A DNA stretch of 39,287 bases from positions 1-39,287 of the forward strand of contig CAOJVB010000015.1 of NCBI GenBank assembly GCA_948444845.1, given 5' to 3'. The DNA is from an uncultured Clostridiaceae bacterium (GTDB taxonomy: Bacteria; Bacillota; Clostridia; TANB77; CAG-508). Below the pieces are notes generated by a model. The model was given only the letters and a program-made list of their open reading frames with translations. It was not told where the DNA came from and did not search any database. Both the position numbers and the translations under genes were made by a program. Positions 15,255 to 24,117 of the stretch are shown here, piece by piece (position 1 is the first letter of the stretch; each line of letters begins with the position of its first letter).

Positions 15255-15285
15255 GTTATATCAAAAAAGCTATTTTTTGTATAAC
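15255..15285 (-). terminator. Hairpin between the Rpn gene and rpsF
   Basis: GTTATATCAAAAAAGC and CTATTTTTTGTATAAC form a stem with a near-zero loop. It lies past the stop of the 15353 gene and overlaps the putative rpsF promoter -35 region. Confidence 0.55.
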
Positions 15286-15352
15286 GTTACTATTTTATCA
15301 TGTTTTTATGTAGTTTACAAGGGTTTTATTAAATTTTTGTAATTATTTTTTA

Positions 15353-16225
15353 TTACAATTTTTCTATTTCTTCCTTTGTTAAATTTGTTGCTCCTATAAT
15401 TGTTTCTATATCAATATCTTTACTTTTCAAATATCGTGCTATTTTTATTTCTGCCTGCTTAGTTCCTTGTTCTATTCCTTGTTCTATTCCTTGTTTTAGT
15501 CCATCTTCTATGGCATGTTCCATCATATTTCTTTCATCTCTTATTGCTTTTTCTTTTAATTCCGCTATTAGCCTTAGTTCTTTATCTTTACTTATTTCTT
15601 CTAGTTCTTCCATTGCTTCTTTTATCTCTTCATTTTTATTCATAATCTCTAATACCTCCTTATTATTAGGATTATCTAAGAAAAGCATCCATTGTGTTAA
15701 TTTATCATTTTGATTGCTTTTCATCATTCTCCTTGCTTTTGGTATTTCTATTATAAATAATTCAAATTTGTCTGTCAAGTCTAGTGCCATACCTGTTGTT
15801 TCTTCTATTATTTTCCAGCTTGTACTTACTTTTCCTATTTCCTTTGTTTTGTCAAATTCATAATCTAATATTATTATTCCTATTACTTTATTTAATTCTT
15901 TGTATGGCTTTCCTTTTTCTAGTTGGCTACTAAATATTCTACTCCAATAATATAAAAATCTTTCTGCTGTATCTTTATTGTCAGCAAGTTGTATTTCTAT
16001 ATCACATATTGCTCCATCATCTAATATTGCTTTTAAGTCTAATATTCCTAATTTTTCTTCTGGGTATTTTCCTATAATATGTCTGTCTTCTAATTGTATT
16101 TCTTTTATTTCTTCTTTTGTTATTGATGAAATTATGGCTTTTGTTATTCTTTCGTTTCCTTTTTTGAATAAAGAATGAAATACTACGTCTATCTTTGGTT
16201 TTAATAGTTCTATTTTATTTTCCAT
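15353..16225 (-). CDS. Rpn/PD-(D/E)XK nuclease family transposase-like protein
   Basis: A 290-residue member of the Rpn (recombination-promoting nuclease, formerly 'transposase_31'/PDDEXK_2) family. The N-terminal nuclease domain has KPKIDVVFHSLF and the catalytic pattern LDLKAILDDGAICDIEIQLAD (Asp, then E-x-Q in place of E-x-K), followed by ERFLYYWSRIFSSQL. The C-terminal half is a charged coiled coil with a 12-bp in-frame repeat encoding GIEQ (DNA near 15464-15500), typical of the family. The ATG at 16225 is preferred over one two codons upstream because its spacing from AAAGG is better. Such genes are often repeated in genomes and may act on foreign DNA or mediate recombination. Confidence 0.88.
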   Translation of the reverse strand: MENKIELLKPKIDVVFHSLFKKGNERITKAIISSITKEEIKEIQLEDRHIIGKYPEEKLGILDLKAILDDGAICDIEIQLADNKDTAERFLYYWSRIFSSQLEKGKPYKELNKVIGIIILDYEFDKTKEIGKVSTSWKIIEETTGMALDLTDKFELFIIEIPKARRMMKSNQNDKLTQWMLFLDNPNNKEVLEIMNKNEEIKEAMEELEEISKDKELRLIAELKEKAIRDERNMMEHAIEDGLKQGIEQGIEQGTKQAEIKIARYLKSKDIDIETIIGATNLTKEEIEKL

Positions 16226-16587
16226 ATGCATTTTCCTTTCATGTTTTATATTTTAAATTGCATATATTATTTATGTTTTCACCTCCTATTTTTAAATTTA
16301 ATTCTTGATTATTTTTTGGATTATATAATTTATTTATATTTAGAATAAAAACTGATTAAATATTTTTTGTAAGATTTATATTTTGAATAAATGTGATGTT
16401 TCTATTTCTTTAGGAAAATAAATTTTGAAATAATCTTTTTCTTATGATAAAAATTTTATTTTGTATACAGAATATATACAATTTAATACATATATTAAAC
16501 CACGTTTTTATGCTTATGTCAACAAAAATCGTTCGTCAAATTTCTACATTTTATGCTTTTGTCTTTATGTTTTCTTATAATATAAAA
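16226..16587. other. Intergenic stretch without recognisable features
   Basis: AT-rich DNA upstream of the Rpn gene. No convincing reading frame, repeat shared with the rest of the window, or RNA structure was seen. The terminator of the WG-repeat gene begins at 16588. Confidence 0.5.
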
Positions 16588-16630
16588 AATGAAATATGTT
16601 TTTAAGTTTAATTAAAAAACATATTTCATT
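16588..16630 (-). terminator. Terminator of the WG-repeat gene
   Basis: AATGAAATATGTTTTTAA pairs with TTAAAAAACATATTTCATT. On the minus strand the hairpin is followed by TTTTTTATA. Confidence 0.85.
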
Positions 16631-16653
16631 CTTTATATTTTTTATATCGTAAC

Positions 16654-18399
16654 CTATTTTACTAATTCATCAGTATAATATTCGAACCCATATCCAAAAT
16701 TTAGCCTACAATATTTTCCTATGAAGTCTGGCTCGCTAAAGTCTATTTTGTATGATGGTTCTACTATTATTTCCCCTTGTGTATTTACTACTCCCCATTT
16801 GTTATCTTGTTTTATTCCTGCATAACCATATTGGTTAAATTCTGTTACCATATCATATTTTGGCTCTACTATTGTCTTGTCACTATCGTTTATAAATCCC
16901 CATTTTCCATTTTTGCTATAAGCATATACTTTATTTTCTTTTAATACTTCTTTATTAGATATTATATTTCCATTGTTATCTAAATATTTCATATCATTTG
17001 CCGATATTAATTTTATATAATTATCGTAAGTATATAGTATTGCTTCTTTTATACTTGTTTGTTTTTCTAATTTATTATTATACATTTCTATAGTGTTTTG
17101 GCTTGATATTATTGCTTGAAGTGCATTTTTGTCTTTTACCTTTTGTATTATATCATATTTAAAGTCTATTCCTATTCCATTATTTATATCTATAACTCCT
17201 ACTTTTCCATTTTCAGTAACTATGAAGTAATTTTCAAATGCATATTCTATATATTCATATTTATTTTTTATTATAACTTGTCCTTCTTTATTTATTACTC
17301 CAAATTTTTCTTCATTATCAATGGTTATAATATAATTTTCATTTGCTGTTTCTATTGTATTTTCATAATTTGATTGTTTCTTTTCTCCATTTTTATCATA
17401 TATTTGTATAATTTCATCTTTTTTAGTTGTTATTTTGTTTTGTGTACTTAGTATGTAATCATACTTTGCTTCTAATATTTCTTTTCCTTCTATTGATATT
17501 ACTCCTTGTTTCCCATCTTTTTGTACTATGAATAATTTATTTATTTTATTGTATTCTATTTCTTCATATTCATATGGTATTAGTATTTTCTTATTTTCTA
17601 ATACTCCATTTTTTCCATTTTTAGATACTAATAAGTACACTTTTTCATTATCTTTTATATCTGTTATTCTATTTATTTCATTATAGTTTGTTTCTAAAAT
17701 TTCTTTTCCTTCTTTATTTATATAGCCATATCTGTAGCCTTCATTAGTTTTTATTTGTACTATGAAGCCTGCTTCCATATATTCTCTTTCTTCTGTGTAA
17801 TATGAATCTGATTCTATTTGGTCATATTGCGTTTTTATTATTTGCTTTCCTTTTATATTTATTACTCCATATTTTCCATTTTGACGAACTTTTAGTGAGC
17901 CTTCTCTATATTCTAGACTCTCTATTTCTTCATATATAGGCTGTGTTATTCTTTTTCCATTAAAATCTATTATTCCGTATTTTCCATTTTCTCTATATTT
18001 TAACACTGTTTTTTCAAATGGAATATTTGAGGTAGATTCTTCGTTCATTAATGGTAATACTTGTTCATAATTATTTAATATTTGTTCATTTTTTTCATTT
18101 AGTACTTTTGTTTTATATTCTCCTGTTGTTTCATTATAGTCACTATAGCATATAAATACTGGTTTTGATGGGTTTGGTATGTTTAGTTCCTCATATATGG
18201 CATCTATTACTATATTTCCTTTTTCATCTATTACTCCATATTTTTGATTTTTATATAGCTTAAAATAGCTGTATTTTTCTACTTTTTCTAGTTCATAGCT
18301 TTTGTTATTTATATTTTTATATACAATTGCTCCTATTGTAGCTACTATAATTATTATTGCTATTATTATCATTATTAGTATATTTCTTGTACTTTTCAT
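16654..18399 (-). CDS. Membrane-anchored WG-repeat protein
   Basis: A 581-residue protein with one N-terminal membrane helix (ILIMIIIAIIIIVATIGAIV, about residues 7-26) and then roughly ten WG (KWG) repeats. Each has the form KYGVIDxKGNxVIxxxYxxI, for example NQKYGVIDEKGNIVIDAIYE and NGKWGFINDSDKTIVEPKYD. Only the last two repeats keep the Trp of WG, and the others have YG, EG or NG. The repeats build beta-rich propeller-like surfaces and are taken to bind other molecules, but the ligand is unknown. The bulk of the protein should face outside the cell. AAGAGGTAAAAAAT precedes the ATG. It stands alone, with its own terminator. Confidence 0.9.
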   Translation of the reverse strand: MKSTRNILIMIIIAIIIIVATIGAIVYKNINNKSYELEKVEKYSYFKLYKNQKYGVIDEKGNIVIDAIYEELNIPNPSKPVFICYSDYNETTGEYKTKVLNEKNEQILNNYEQVLPLMNEESTSNIPFEKTVLKYRENGKYGIIDFNGKRITQPIYEEIESLEYREGSLKVRQNGKYGVINIKGKQIIKTQYDQIESDSYYTEEREYMEAGFIVQIKTNEGYRYGYINKEGKEILETNYNEINRITDIKDNEKVYLLVSKNGKNGVLENKKILIPYEYEEIEYNKINKLFIVQKDGKQGVISIEGKEILEAKYDYILSTQNKITTKKDEIIQIYDKNGEKKQSNYENTIETANENYIITIDNEEKFGVINKEGQVIIKNKYEYIEYAFENYFIVTENGKVGVIDINNGIGIDFKYDIIQKVKDKNALQAIISSQNTIEMYNNKLEKQTSIKEAILYTYDNYIKLISANDMKYLDNNGNIISNKEVLKENKVYAYSKNGKWGFINDSDKTIVEPKYDMVTEFNQYGYAGIKQDNKWGVVNTQGEIIVEPSYKIDFSEPDFIGKYCRLNFGYGFEYYTDELVK

Positions 18400-18465
18400 A
18401 TTTTTTACCTCTTATTTATATATCTTTTATTTTATTATTGGAGGGTGATTTCGTAGAAAGAATGG

Positions 18466-18483
18466 GTCTCCGATGGCGGAGAC
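18466..18483. other. GC-rich hairpin after the CNNM/CBS gene
   Basis: GTCTCCG-ATGG-CGGAGAC is a perfect 7-bp stem with TTTT after it on the plus strand only. It lies downstream of the minus-strand 18505 gene, but its T-run faces the other way, so its role as a terminator is unclear. Confidence 0.5.
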
Positions 18484-18504
18484 TTTTACATCTATAATTA
18501 TTCA

Positions 18505-19794
18505 TTACATACTCTTACACGCTTTCACCCATAATATCCTTTTATCTTCATATTCTTCAATTTTGTAAGTTACTTTATCTGTTTCTATTATTGGTTTTTC
18601 ATCATCTTCTGGCACTCTTCCTAATAGCTCTAGTAAGTAACCTGATAGTGTTTCATATTCCCCTTCTGGCACCTCTATTCTTAATACCTTTTTTAGTTCA
18701 TTTATTGAAACTTTTCCACTTATTAAGAATGTGTTATCATCTATCTTTTCAATTTCATTTTCTATATCATCATATTCATCAAATATATTACCTACTATTT
18801 CTTCTAATAAATCTTCCATTGTAACTAGACCTGCTGTCCCACCATATTCATCTATTACTATTGCCATTTGCATTTTATTTCTTTGCAAATCTTTGAATAG
18901 TTCATTTATTGGTTTATTTTCTGAAACAAAGTAGGCTTCTCTTATCATATTCTTTATTTTTAATGGCTTTTTTGTTCTAAAGTATTTTAGTAAATCTTTT
19001 ACAAATAATATACCTTCTATATTATCTATTGTTTCACTATATACTGGCACTCTACTATATTTATAATCATCTAAGTCTTTTAGTATTTCTTCTATGTCTG
19101 AACTTATATCTACTGCAAATATATCTGTTCTATGTGTCATTACTTCTGATACTGTAATATCATTAAACTCAAATATATTGTTTATCATTTCTTTTTCTTC
19201 TTGTTCTATTGTTCCTTTTTCTTCCCCTTCATCTATCATCATTTTTATTTCTTCTTCTGTTACTATTTCTTCTTCATTTTCTGAAATGCCAAACATTTTT
19301 GATATTATGTTTGTTGACTTTGTAAGGATTTTTACAAATGGCGATGCTATTATTGAAATGAAACGTATTATTCCTATACTTGCATATGCCACTTTTTCAT
19401 AATATTTCATTGCTAACCTTTTTGGAACTAATTCTCCAAATACTAATGTAAAGAAAGATAATATTATTGTTATTATTACTATTGAAATACCTCTAAATGC
19501 CTCTACACTAATTGCTGGGAATATATTATTTAGTGATGGTGCCAAAATATCTGCAAATGTGTCTGACGCAAATGCACTAGATAAAAAACCTGCTAAAGTA
19601 ATACCTATTTGTATTGTAGCTAAAAATTTGCTTGGGCTTTTTAGCATTTTTTCTATTTGTTTTGCTTTCTTATTTCCTTCTTTTGCTTGCCTTTCTATTT
19701 TTGCATCATTTAATGATATAAATGCTATTTCTGATGCTGCAAAATATGCATTAATTAAAATTAATATTACTAGGACAAATAATTGTGATATCAT
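18505..19794 (-). CDS. CNNM/CBS/CorC_HlyC transporter-like protein
   Basis: A 429-residue member of the HlyC/CorC (CNNM, cyclin M) family of membrane proteins linked to magnesium or other divalent-cation efflux. Residues about 1-185 form the CNNM transmembrane domain (LVILILINAYFAASEIAF, FFTLVFGELVPKRLAM). Two CBS domains follow (VMTHRTDIFAVD..., then MIREAYFVSENKPINELFKD, ending GGTAGLVTMEDLLEEIVGNI). A C-terminal CorC_HlyC domain (about 345-429) includes FLISGKVSINELKKVL and GRVPEDDE. The domain set and length are complete. GAGAGGAAG precedes the ATG. Older names call this 'hemolysin C', which is misleading. Confidence 0.93.
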   Translation of the reverse strand: MISQLFVLVILILINAYFAASEIAFISLNDAKIERQAKEGNKKAKQIEKMLKSPSKFLATIQIGITLAGFLSSAFASDTFADILAPSLNNIFPAISVEAFRGISIVIITIILSFFTLVFGELVPKRLAMKYYEKVAYASIGIIRFISIIASPFVKILTKSTNIISKMFGISENEEEIVTEEEIKMMIDEGEEKGTIEQEEKEMINNIFEFNDITVSEVMTHRTDIFAVDISSDIEEILKDLDDYKYSRVPVYSETIDNIEGILFVKDLLKYFRTKKPLKIKNMIREAYFVSENKPINELFKDLQRNKMQMAIVIDEYGGTAGLVTMEDLLEEIVGNIFDEYDDIENEIEKIDDNTFLISGKVSINELKKVLRIEVPEGEYETLSGYLLELLGRVPEDDEKPIIETDKVTYKIEEYEDKRILWVKACKSM

Positions 19795-19908
19795 TCTTTT
19801 TTCTTCCTCTCTTTTTATTATTCTATCCCTATTTATTTATTTTTATTATATATTTAATAATATATGATGTCAATTGAATTTTTTCTAATAAAATTTCTAT
19901 TTTTTACT

Positions 19909-20100
19909 ATTGTGGGTGACCTTTTCTAAGAATATAAAAAACAAGAATAATATTTTCTAAGCTCATTACACAGCATATCATATCTGTAATTCCCTTCGGT
20001 CAAACAGCTATGAAATCTTCGCTAAGAAAATCTAATTCTTCCATAACCATCTTCTAAGGAAACTCACCACTATCGTGGATGACTTTCCTAAGAATATAAA
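19909..20100. repeat. Two-hairpin repeat, copy 2, with a partial tandem unit
   Basis: Positions 19932-20100 repeat the 9462-9577 element, with about 55 extra bp (ACACAGCATATC...AGCTATGAAAT) in the first loop. The tip of the second hairpin is CCAC-TATC-GTGG, against CCGC-TATC-GCGG in copy 1. Just upstream, 19909-19939 is a degenerate copy of the element's end (GTGGGTGAC...TTTCTAAGAATATAAAAAA), so a second unit once stood in tandem. It occupies most of the 392-bp gap between the CNNM and HAM1 genes. Confidence 0.88.
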
Positions 20101-20186
20101 AAAACACAGATTAATAACCTGTGTCTTTTCATATTTAAATTGCTTCTATATATATTAATATTCGTTTTTTTCTTTTTTAATCCATT

Positions 20187-21077
20187 TTATTTAGAAATTT
20201 TTTGCTTTAAACTTTCCAATGCTTTTTTTCTTGCACTTATTTCGTTTTTTTCTTCTTGTGATAGTTCTGCTAATGTTTTTCCATTTTCTAGTTCAAATAT
20301 TTCGTCAAATCCAAATCCGTTTTCTCCTCTTACTTCTTCTGTTACATGTCCTTCTATGTATTCTACTGCTGTTTTGGTATGTTTTCCATCTGAAATTGCC
20401 ATTGCTGTAATAAATTTTATTTTTCTTTTTTCTTTTGGTACTCCTTTTAATTTTTCAATAATTGCTAAATTTCTTTCTCTATCTGTTCCTGCATGCCATC
20501 TTTTGGTGTATACTCCTGGGAATCCATCTAAGTATTCTATTTCTATTCCTGAGTCATCTGCTATGCACATTTTTCCATTTAGTTCTTTTGCTATTGTTTC
20601 AGCTTTCTTTATTGCATTTCCTTCAAATGTTTCTTTATCTTCTTCAACATCTATTTCTATTCCTAGTTCATTCATTGGTATTATTTTATATTCTTTTAAT
20701 ATTTCTTGTGCTTCTTTTATTTTTCCTTTATTTCCTGAAGCTATTATTATTTCATTATTCATTTTTTCCTCCATTTCTGCGCAGAACTCTTCTAATGGTC
20801 TACATTTTTCTTCTTTAATATTTTCGAGAGTTCTATCTATTTTTTCATAAATCTCTTTTTTAAAACTCTCAAAATCAGAATATCTTTTTTCAAAATGTTC
20901 TTCTATCACCTTATTAATTTTTTCTTCCTCGTATTTTTCATATGCTTCATTACTTAATATAACTAAGTCGTTATATCCATTTTTAGTAATATATATTGGT
21001 TCTTTGGTTTCATGGCAAATTCTCGAAATTTCATTATAATTATTTCTTAAATCTGCTGATGGTCTAATTAATGCCAT
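20187..21077 (-). CDS. Fusion of a Phd/YefM-type antitoxin with HAM1/RdgB NTP pyrophosphatase
   Basis: One reading frame of 296 residues. Residues 1 to about 50 match Phd/YefM antitoxins (MALIRPSADLRNNYNEISRI, then KEPIYITKNGYNDLVILS), with a helical tail to about residue 105 ending in the antitoxin-like RPLEEFCAEMEE. From Met106 the frame is a complete RdgB/HAM1 enzyme that hydrolyses ITP, dITP and XTP to the monophosphates: IIIASGNKGKIKEAQEIL, CIADDSGIEIEYLDGFPGVY, GENGFGFDEIFEL and SARKKALESL. No stop or frameshift separates them. AAGGAAGAGGCAAT precedes the ATG at 21077. A second start at 20762 could make HAM1 alone. No toxin gene adjoins the antitoxin part. Confidence 0.85.
   Translation of the reverse strand: MALIRPSADLRNNYNEISRICHETKEPIYITKNGYNDLVILSNEAYEKYEEEKINKVIEEHFEKRYSDFESFKKEIYEKIDRTLENIKEEKCRPLEEFCAEMEEKMNNEIIIASGNKGKIKEAQEILKEYKIIPMNELGIEIDVEEDKETFEGNAIKKAETIAKELNGKMCIADDSGIEIEYLDGFPGVYTKRWHAGTDRERNLAIIEKLKGVPKEKRKIKFITAMAISDGKHTKTAVEYIEGHVTEEVRGENGFGFDEIFELENGKTLAELSQEEKNEISARKKALESLKQKISK
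20760..20772 (-). promoter_or_regulatory. Internal ribosome-binding site and start for HAM1
   Basis: GGAGG at 20772-20768, then AAAAA and ATG at 20762. The resulting product, starting MNNEIIIASGNKGKIKEA, is exactly where HAM1 proteins normally begin (191 residues). It implies the enzyme can be made without the antitoxin domain. Confidence 0.75.
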
Positions 21078-21179
21078 ATTGCCTCTTCCTTTTATTAACA
21101 TATACAAATTATATACAAATTATTGTATATTTGCAATAATTAATTTATTATTTTATTTAATATTTTCTCAATATAAGGG

Positions 21180-21213
21180 AAATAGCGTAATTTAGGGGCA
21201 AATTACGCTATTT
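21180..21213. terminator. Hairpin downstream of the sortase gene
   Basis: AAATAGCGTAATTT and AAATTACGCTATTT form a perfect 14-bp stem around AGGGGC. There is no long T-run on the minus strand. It separates the sortase gene from the antitoxin-HAM1 gene. Confidence 0.7.
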
Positions 21214-21248
21214 ATAAATAATTTAAATTTGAGAGTGAGTTTGTTAAA

Positions 21249-21824
21249 TTATAAAATTTGATTAGCTTGAATACATCTTCGATATTCTCTTTTGTTTTCT
21301 TCACATGTGATTAATGTTAGTTTATTTTCTTTAGTATCTTGAATATATGACAAATCTGTTTCTTTAATTATTTCATTTATTACTACTTCATATTTTCTTT
21401 CTCCATATTCTGTTTGATATATTATTATATCTCCTAGTTCTAATTTTTTAATTTCTCCAAAATAGTTATATTTATATCCTCTGTTATGGGCAGCTAAACA
21501 TACATTTCCATTCCATGTACTTGAACTTGCAAAATGTCCTACTGCTCTTCTTAAAATTTCACTTTCAGTCCCTTCTATAATTGGTGCATCTAAATGTATT
21601 TTTTCGATTTTAATCCTCCAATTATTACTTTTATATTGGCTTGTAACTATTTTTTGTGCATCAATTGTATCAATTGGGGCTAAATTTACTGTTTTTAGAA
21701 CAAAATTTGAATTAACTTGCTTTTTTTGAATATTAAAATATTTTATTAGACTTAAACCAGCTGATATAAATATTATTGTTATTACAATTATGATTGTCAA
21801 TTTTCTTATACTAAATTTAAACAT
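21249..21824 (-). CDS. Class D-like sortase
   Basis: A 191-residue transpeptidase that joins secreted proteins to the cell wall or to one another. It has one N-terminal membrane helix (LTIIIVITIIFISAGLSLI) and a sortase domain. The catalytic His is in LAAHNRGYKYNYFGEI, the Cys in LTLITCEEN, and the Arg in EYRRC. The HNRG...FG..K.L..GD arrangement and TLITC suit class D/E sortases. Class assignment is from these motifs only. A likely client in the window is the surface protein at 11107, which ends LPRTGF, though the two genes are 7 kb apart. AAGGTGAG lies 9 bases or so before the ATG. Confidence 0.9.
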   Translation of the reverse strand: MFKFSIRKLTIIIVITIIFISAGLSLIKYFNIQKKQVNSNFVLKTVNLAPIDTIDAQKIVTSQYKSNNWRIKIEKIHLDAPIIEGTESEILRRAVGHFASSSTWNGNVCLAAHNRGYKYNYFGEIKKLELGDIIIYQTEYGERKYEVVINEIIKETDLSYIQDTKENKLTLITCEENKREYRRCIQANQIL

Positions 21825-22149
21825 ACATATTTCTCACCTTCTTTTTACTTTTTTATTTTCTTTTGATTATAAATTATAAGTTAGGGGTGGTAACTTATTT
21901 GTATTTTTTCTTTAGTTTAGCAATGTTGCAACTCTTTGCTTGTCTTTATATTAACATAACTTTACACTTATGTAAAGAATTTTCTTTCGTGCAAAAATCC
22001 CATTTATTTACATTTTGTTTTATTAATTTTCTTATTATTTCTGATTTCTATTTTTTCCCTTATCGAAGGTTATCGTTTTATTGAATTTGTTGTAGAAAAG
22101 TTTTTTTAATTCTTTTATGTCAAATTAGAACAAATGTGGATTTACAACA
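21825..22149. other. Intergenic stretch without recognisable genes
   Basis: AT-rich DNA between the sortase gene and the kinase operon terminator. A plus-strand reading frame at 21863-22084 has no ribosome-binding site and an implausible Phe/Leu/Tyr-rich product. Nothing else was seen. Confidence 0.5.
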
Positions 22150-22181
22150 AAAAGCCCAACTCCTATTGAGCTAGACTTTTT
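22150..22181 (-). terminator. Terminator of the two-component operon
   Basis: On the minus strand AGTCTAGCTC pairs with GAGTTGGGCT across a short loop, with three G-U pairs, and is followed by TTTTTGTT. Confidence 0.7.
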
Positions 22182-22272
22182 GTTTTTAACCTCCTATTTA
22201 GGAATCTATTTGCTTTTTTGAGGCTATGGATATACAATGTAAATAATTTTATATACTAATTCTTAATTAAAG

Positions 22273-22320
22273 TTCCCAAAAGTGCCAGATACCCCATTAG
22301 GAAACGTCCCCAATGGGAAT
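22273..22320 (+). repeat. REP-like repeat, copy B of the RAYT-associated family
   Basis: TTCCCAAAAGTGCCAGATAC..., ending GTCCCCAATGGGAA, differs from copy A at about three positions. It supplies the last codons (IPIGDVS) and the TAA stop (22299-22297) of the histidine kinase in its repaired frame. Confidence 0.85.
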
Positions 22321-23842
22321 GTCTAGGTCAAAGTAGAATTCTACGCCATTTTCTTTGTTTTCTACTCCAAAGTCATTTTGGTAGTTGTTCATTATGGCTT
22401 TTACTAGTGCTAGGCCTATTCCTGTTCCTCCGTGTAGCTCGGTTTCTCGAGGTGTCTTCTTTGTAGAATCTTTGCCAGATTCTATTTAGGTTTTCTTCTT
22501 TTATTTTTTCGCCTGTGTTGAATACTTTTATTCTTATTTTATTATTTTTTCTTTCTTCTAGTTTAATTTTTATTTGTTTTTTTCCATTTACTTCATTTGC
22601 ATGCTTTATTGCATTTGTGAAGTAGTTTGTTACTACTTGGTCTATGTAGAAGTTGTCAGCTATTACATATGTTTTTTTACTTTGGTCGAATTCTACTTCT
22701 ATTTTGTTTTCTTCTAACATTACACTACATTTTCTTATTACTTCATTTATTAATTCTACTATATCAAATTTAGTATTTGTAAATTCTCTTTTTCCGTATT
22801 CTAGTTTCATTAGTTCTAGCAAGCTTTTTACTAGTGCATCCATTTTTTCCGCTTCATCTAGTATTACTTCTGCATAGAATTTTCTTGATTCTTCATCTGT
22901 ATTTACATTTTCTACTAAGCCTTCTGCATACCCTTGTATTAGGGCTATTGGTGTTTTTAGTTCATGCGATACATCTGATATGAATTGTTTTCTCATTTCG
23001 TCTATTTTGGATTTTTCTTCTATATCTTTTTCTAGTTCTACATTTGTTTCTCTTAGCTGTTTTATTGTTGTTTCTAGTTTTTCAGACATTAAGTTTATAC
23101 TTTTCCCTAAGTTGTTTATTTCATCATCTGTATCCTTCTCTATGTATTTTTTACTAAAGTCTAGTTTTGACATATTTGTTGCTATTTTATTTAGCTGTGT
23201 TATTGGCTGTGTAAATTTTCTTGATATTATAGATGCTATTATTCCAGCTATTAGTATTGATATTCCTCCTATTAAAATTAATAGGTTATTTGAAATTCTT
23301 ACACTTTCTTGTATTGATGATATTGGTATTCTTATATATAGTATATATCCATTATCTAACTGACCTGTAAGAAATATGTAATTTATAGAGCTCCTTAGGT
23401 CTACTACTTTTCTTATTACTACATTACTGCTTTTATATATTATTACATCTTTGTTTCCTTTATACTCTATACTATTTATTTTATTGTTTATTATAATTTC
23501 ATTTATTTTATCTATTGCTGTGCTTAAGTTCTTACCTGAGCTATATAGTAGTATATTTTCATCATTTTTTATTAATATGTCAAAATCATTTTTTGTTGAT
23601 ATTTTATTCAATTCTTCATCTATATTTATACTTGAATTTCCATTTATTTGTATCTCGTTATAATATGTATTTATTTTTTCATATACTGTTTTTATACTTT
23701 CTGTTTTTGAGTATAAGTAAAAACTTTCTAAGACTACATTATTTATTATTATTAAAAATAACACAATTAGAATAACTACAATACATAATGAAACAAATAG
23801 TTTTACTCGTATAGATTTAAATTTTTCCTTTAATTTTTCCAT
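22297..23842 (-). pseudogene. Sensor histidine kinase, frameshifted before the ATP-lid glycine box
   Basis: OmpR-type partner kinase. It has a membrane helix (LFVSLCIVVILIVLFLIII), an extracellular domain of about 130 residues, a second helix (LILIGGISILIAGIIASII), HAMP, an H-box (FISDVSHELKTPIALIQGYA), an N-box (DQVVTNYFTNAIKHA) and an F-box (IWQRFYKEDTSR). After DTSR the frame runs into a nonsense basic tail ending at 22373. In another frame the protein continues ELHGGTGIGLALVKAIMNNY and on to a stop at 22299-22297. Restoring two bases near 22445 (an AGAGA reduced to AGA) would give SRETELHGGTGIGL and a 515-residue kinase. As written, the ATP-lid G box is lost. It is either decay or a base-call error. 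Confidence 0.88.
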
Positions 23843-23959
23843 TTTTACCCTCTTTTTTATAATCTTTCTTATTTAGTAGAATAAAGTAACTCCTCCACTC
23901 TGTCACTATTGCAATTTATATCCGTATTTCTTTTATTCCGGTATGGTGCAGGTCTAGTG

Positions 23960-24117
23960 TTCGCCCGTTCTTCAAAGATTTTGCTATATAGTAATTCCTC
24001 TGGAGCGCGGGCGACTAATAATCTCCCCTACATTTTAAATTGATTTTTACATATTCTATGATAGAAGGGCACAGTGGTGTCATGTCCTACGATGTATTCC
24101 CACAAACGGTGCCCCTA
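23960..24117. repeat. Two GC-richer hairpins between response regulator and kinase
   Basis: TCGCCCG (23961-23967) pairs with CGGGCGA (24008-24014); GGGCAC (24067-24072) pairs with GTGCCC (24109-24114). The second one overlaps the response regulator's TAG stop. The 272-bp gap they fill is unusual, since such gene pairs normally abut. Confidence 0.6.

Noticed and set aside
15464..15500. Tandem 12-bp repeat as a regulatory or phase-variation repeat
   Set aside because: It is in frame, encodes GIEQ units, and is usual for the coiled-coil end of Rpn-family proteins; a change of unit number would not shift the frame.
21863..22084. Plus-strand reading frame of 73 codons
   Set aside because: No ribosome-binding site or promoter; the product is an implausible Phe/Leu/Tyr-rich sequence typical of AT-rich noncoding DNA.
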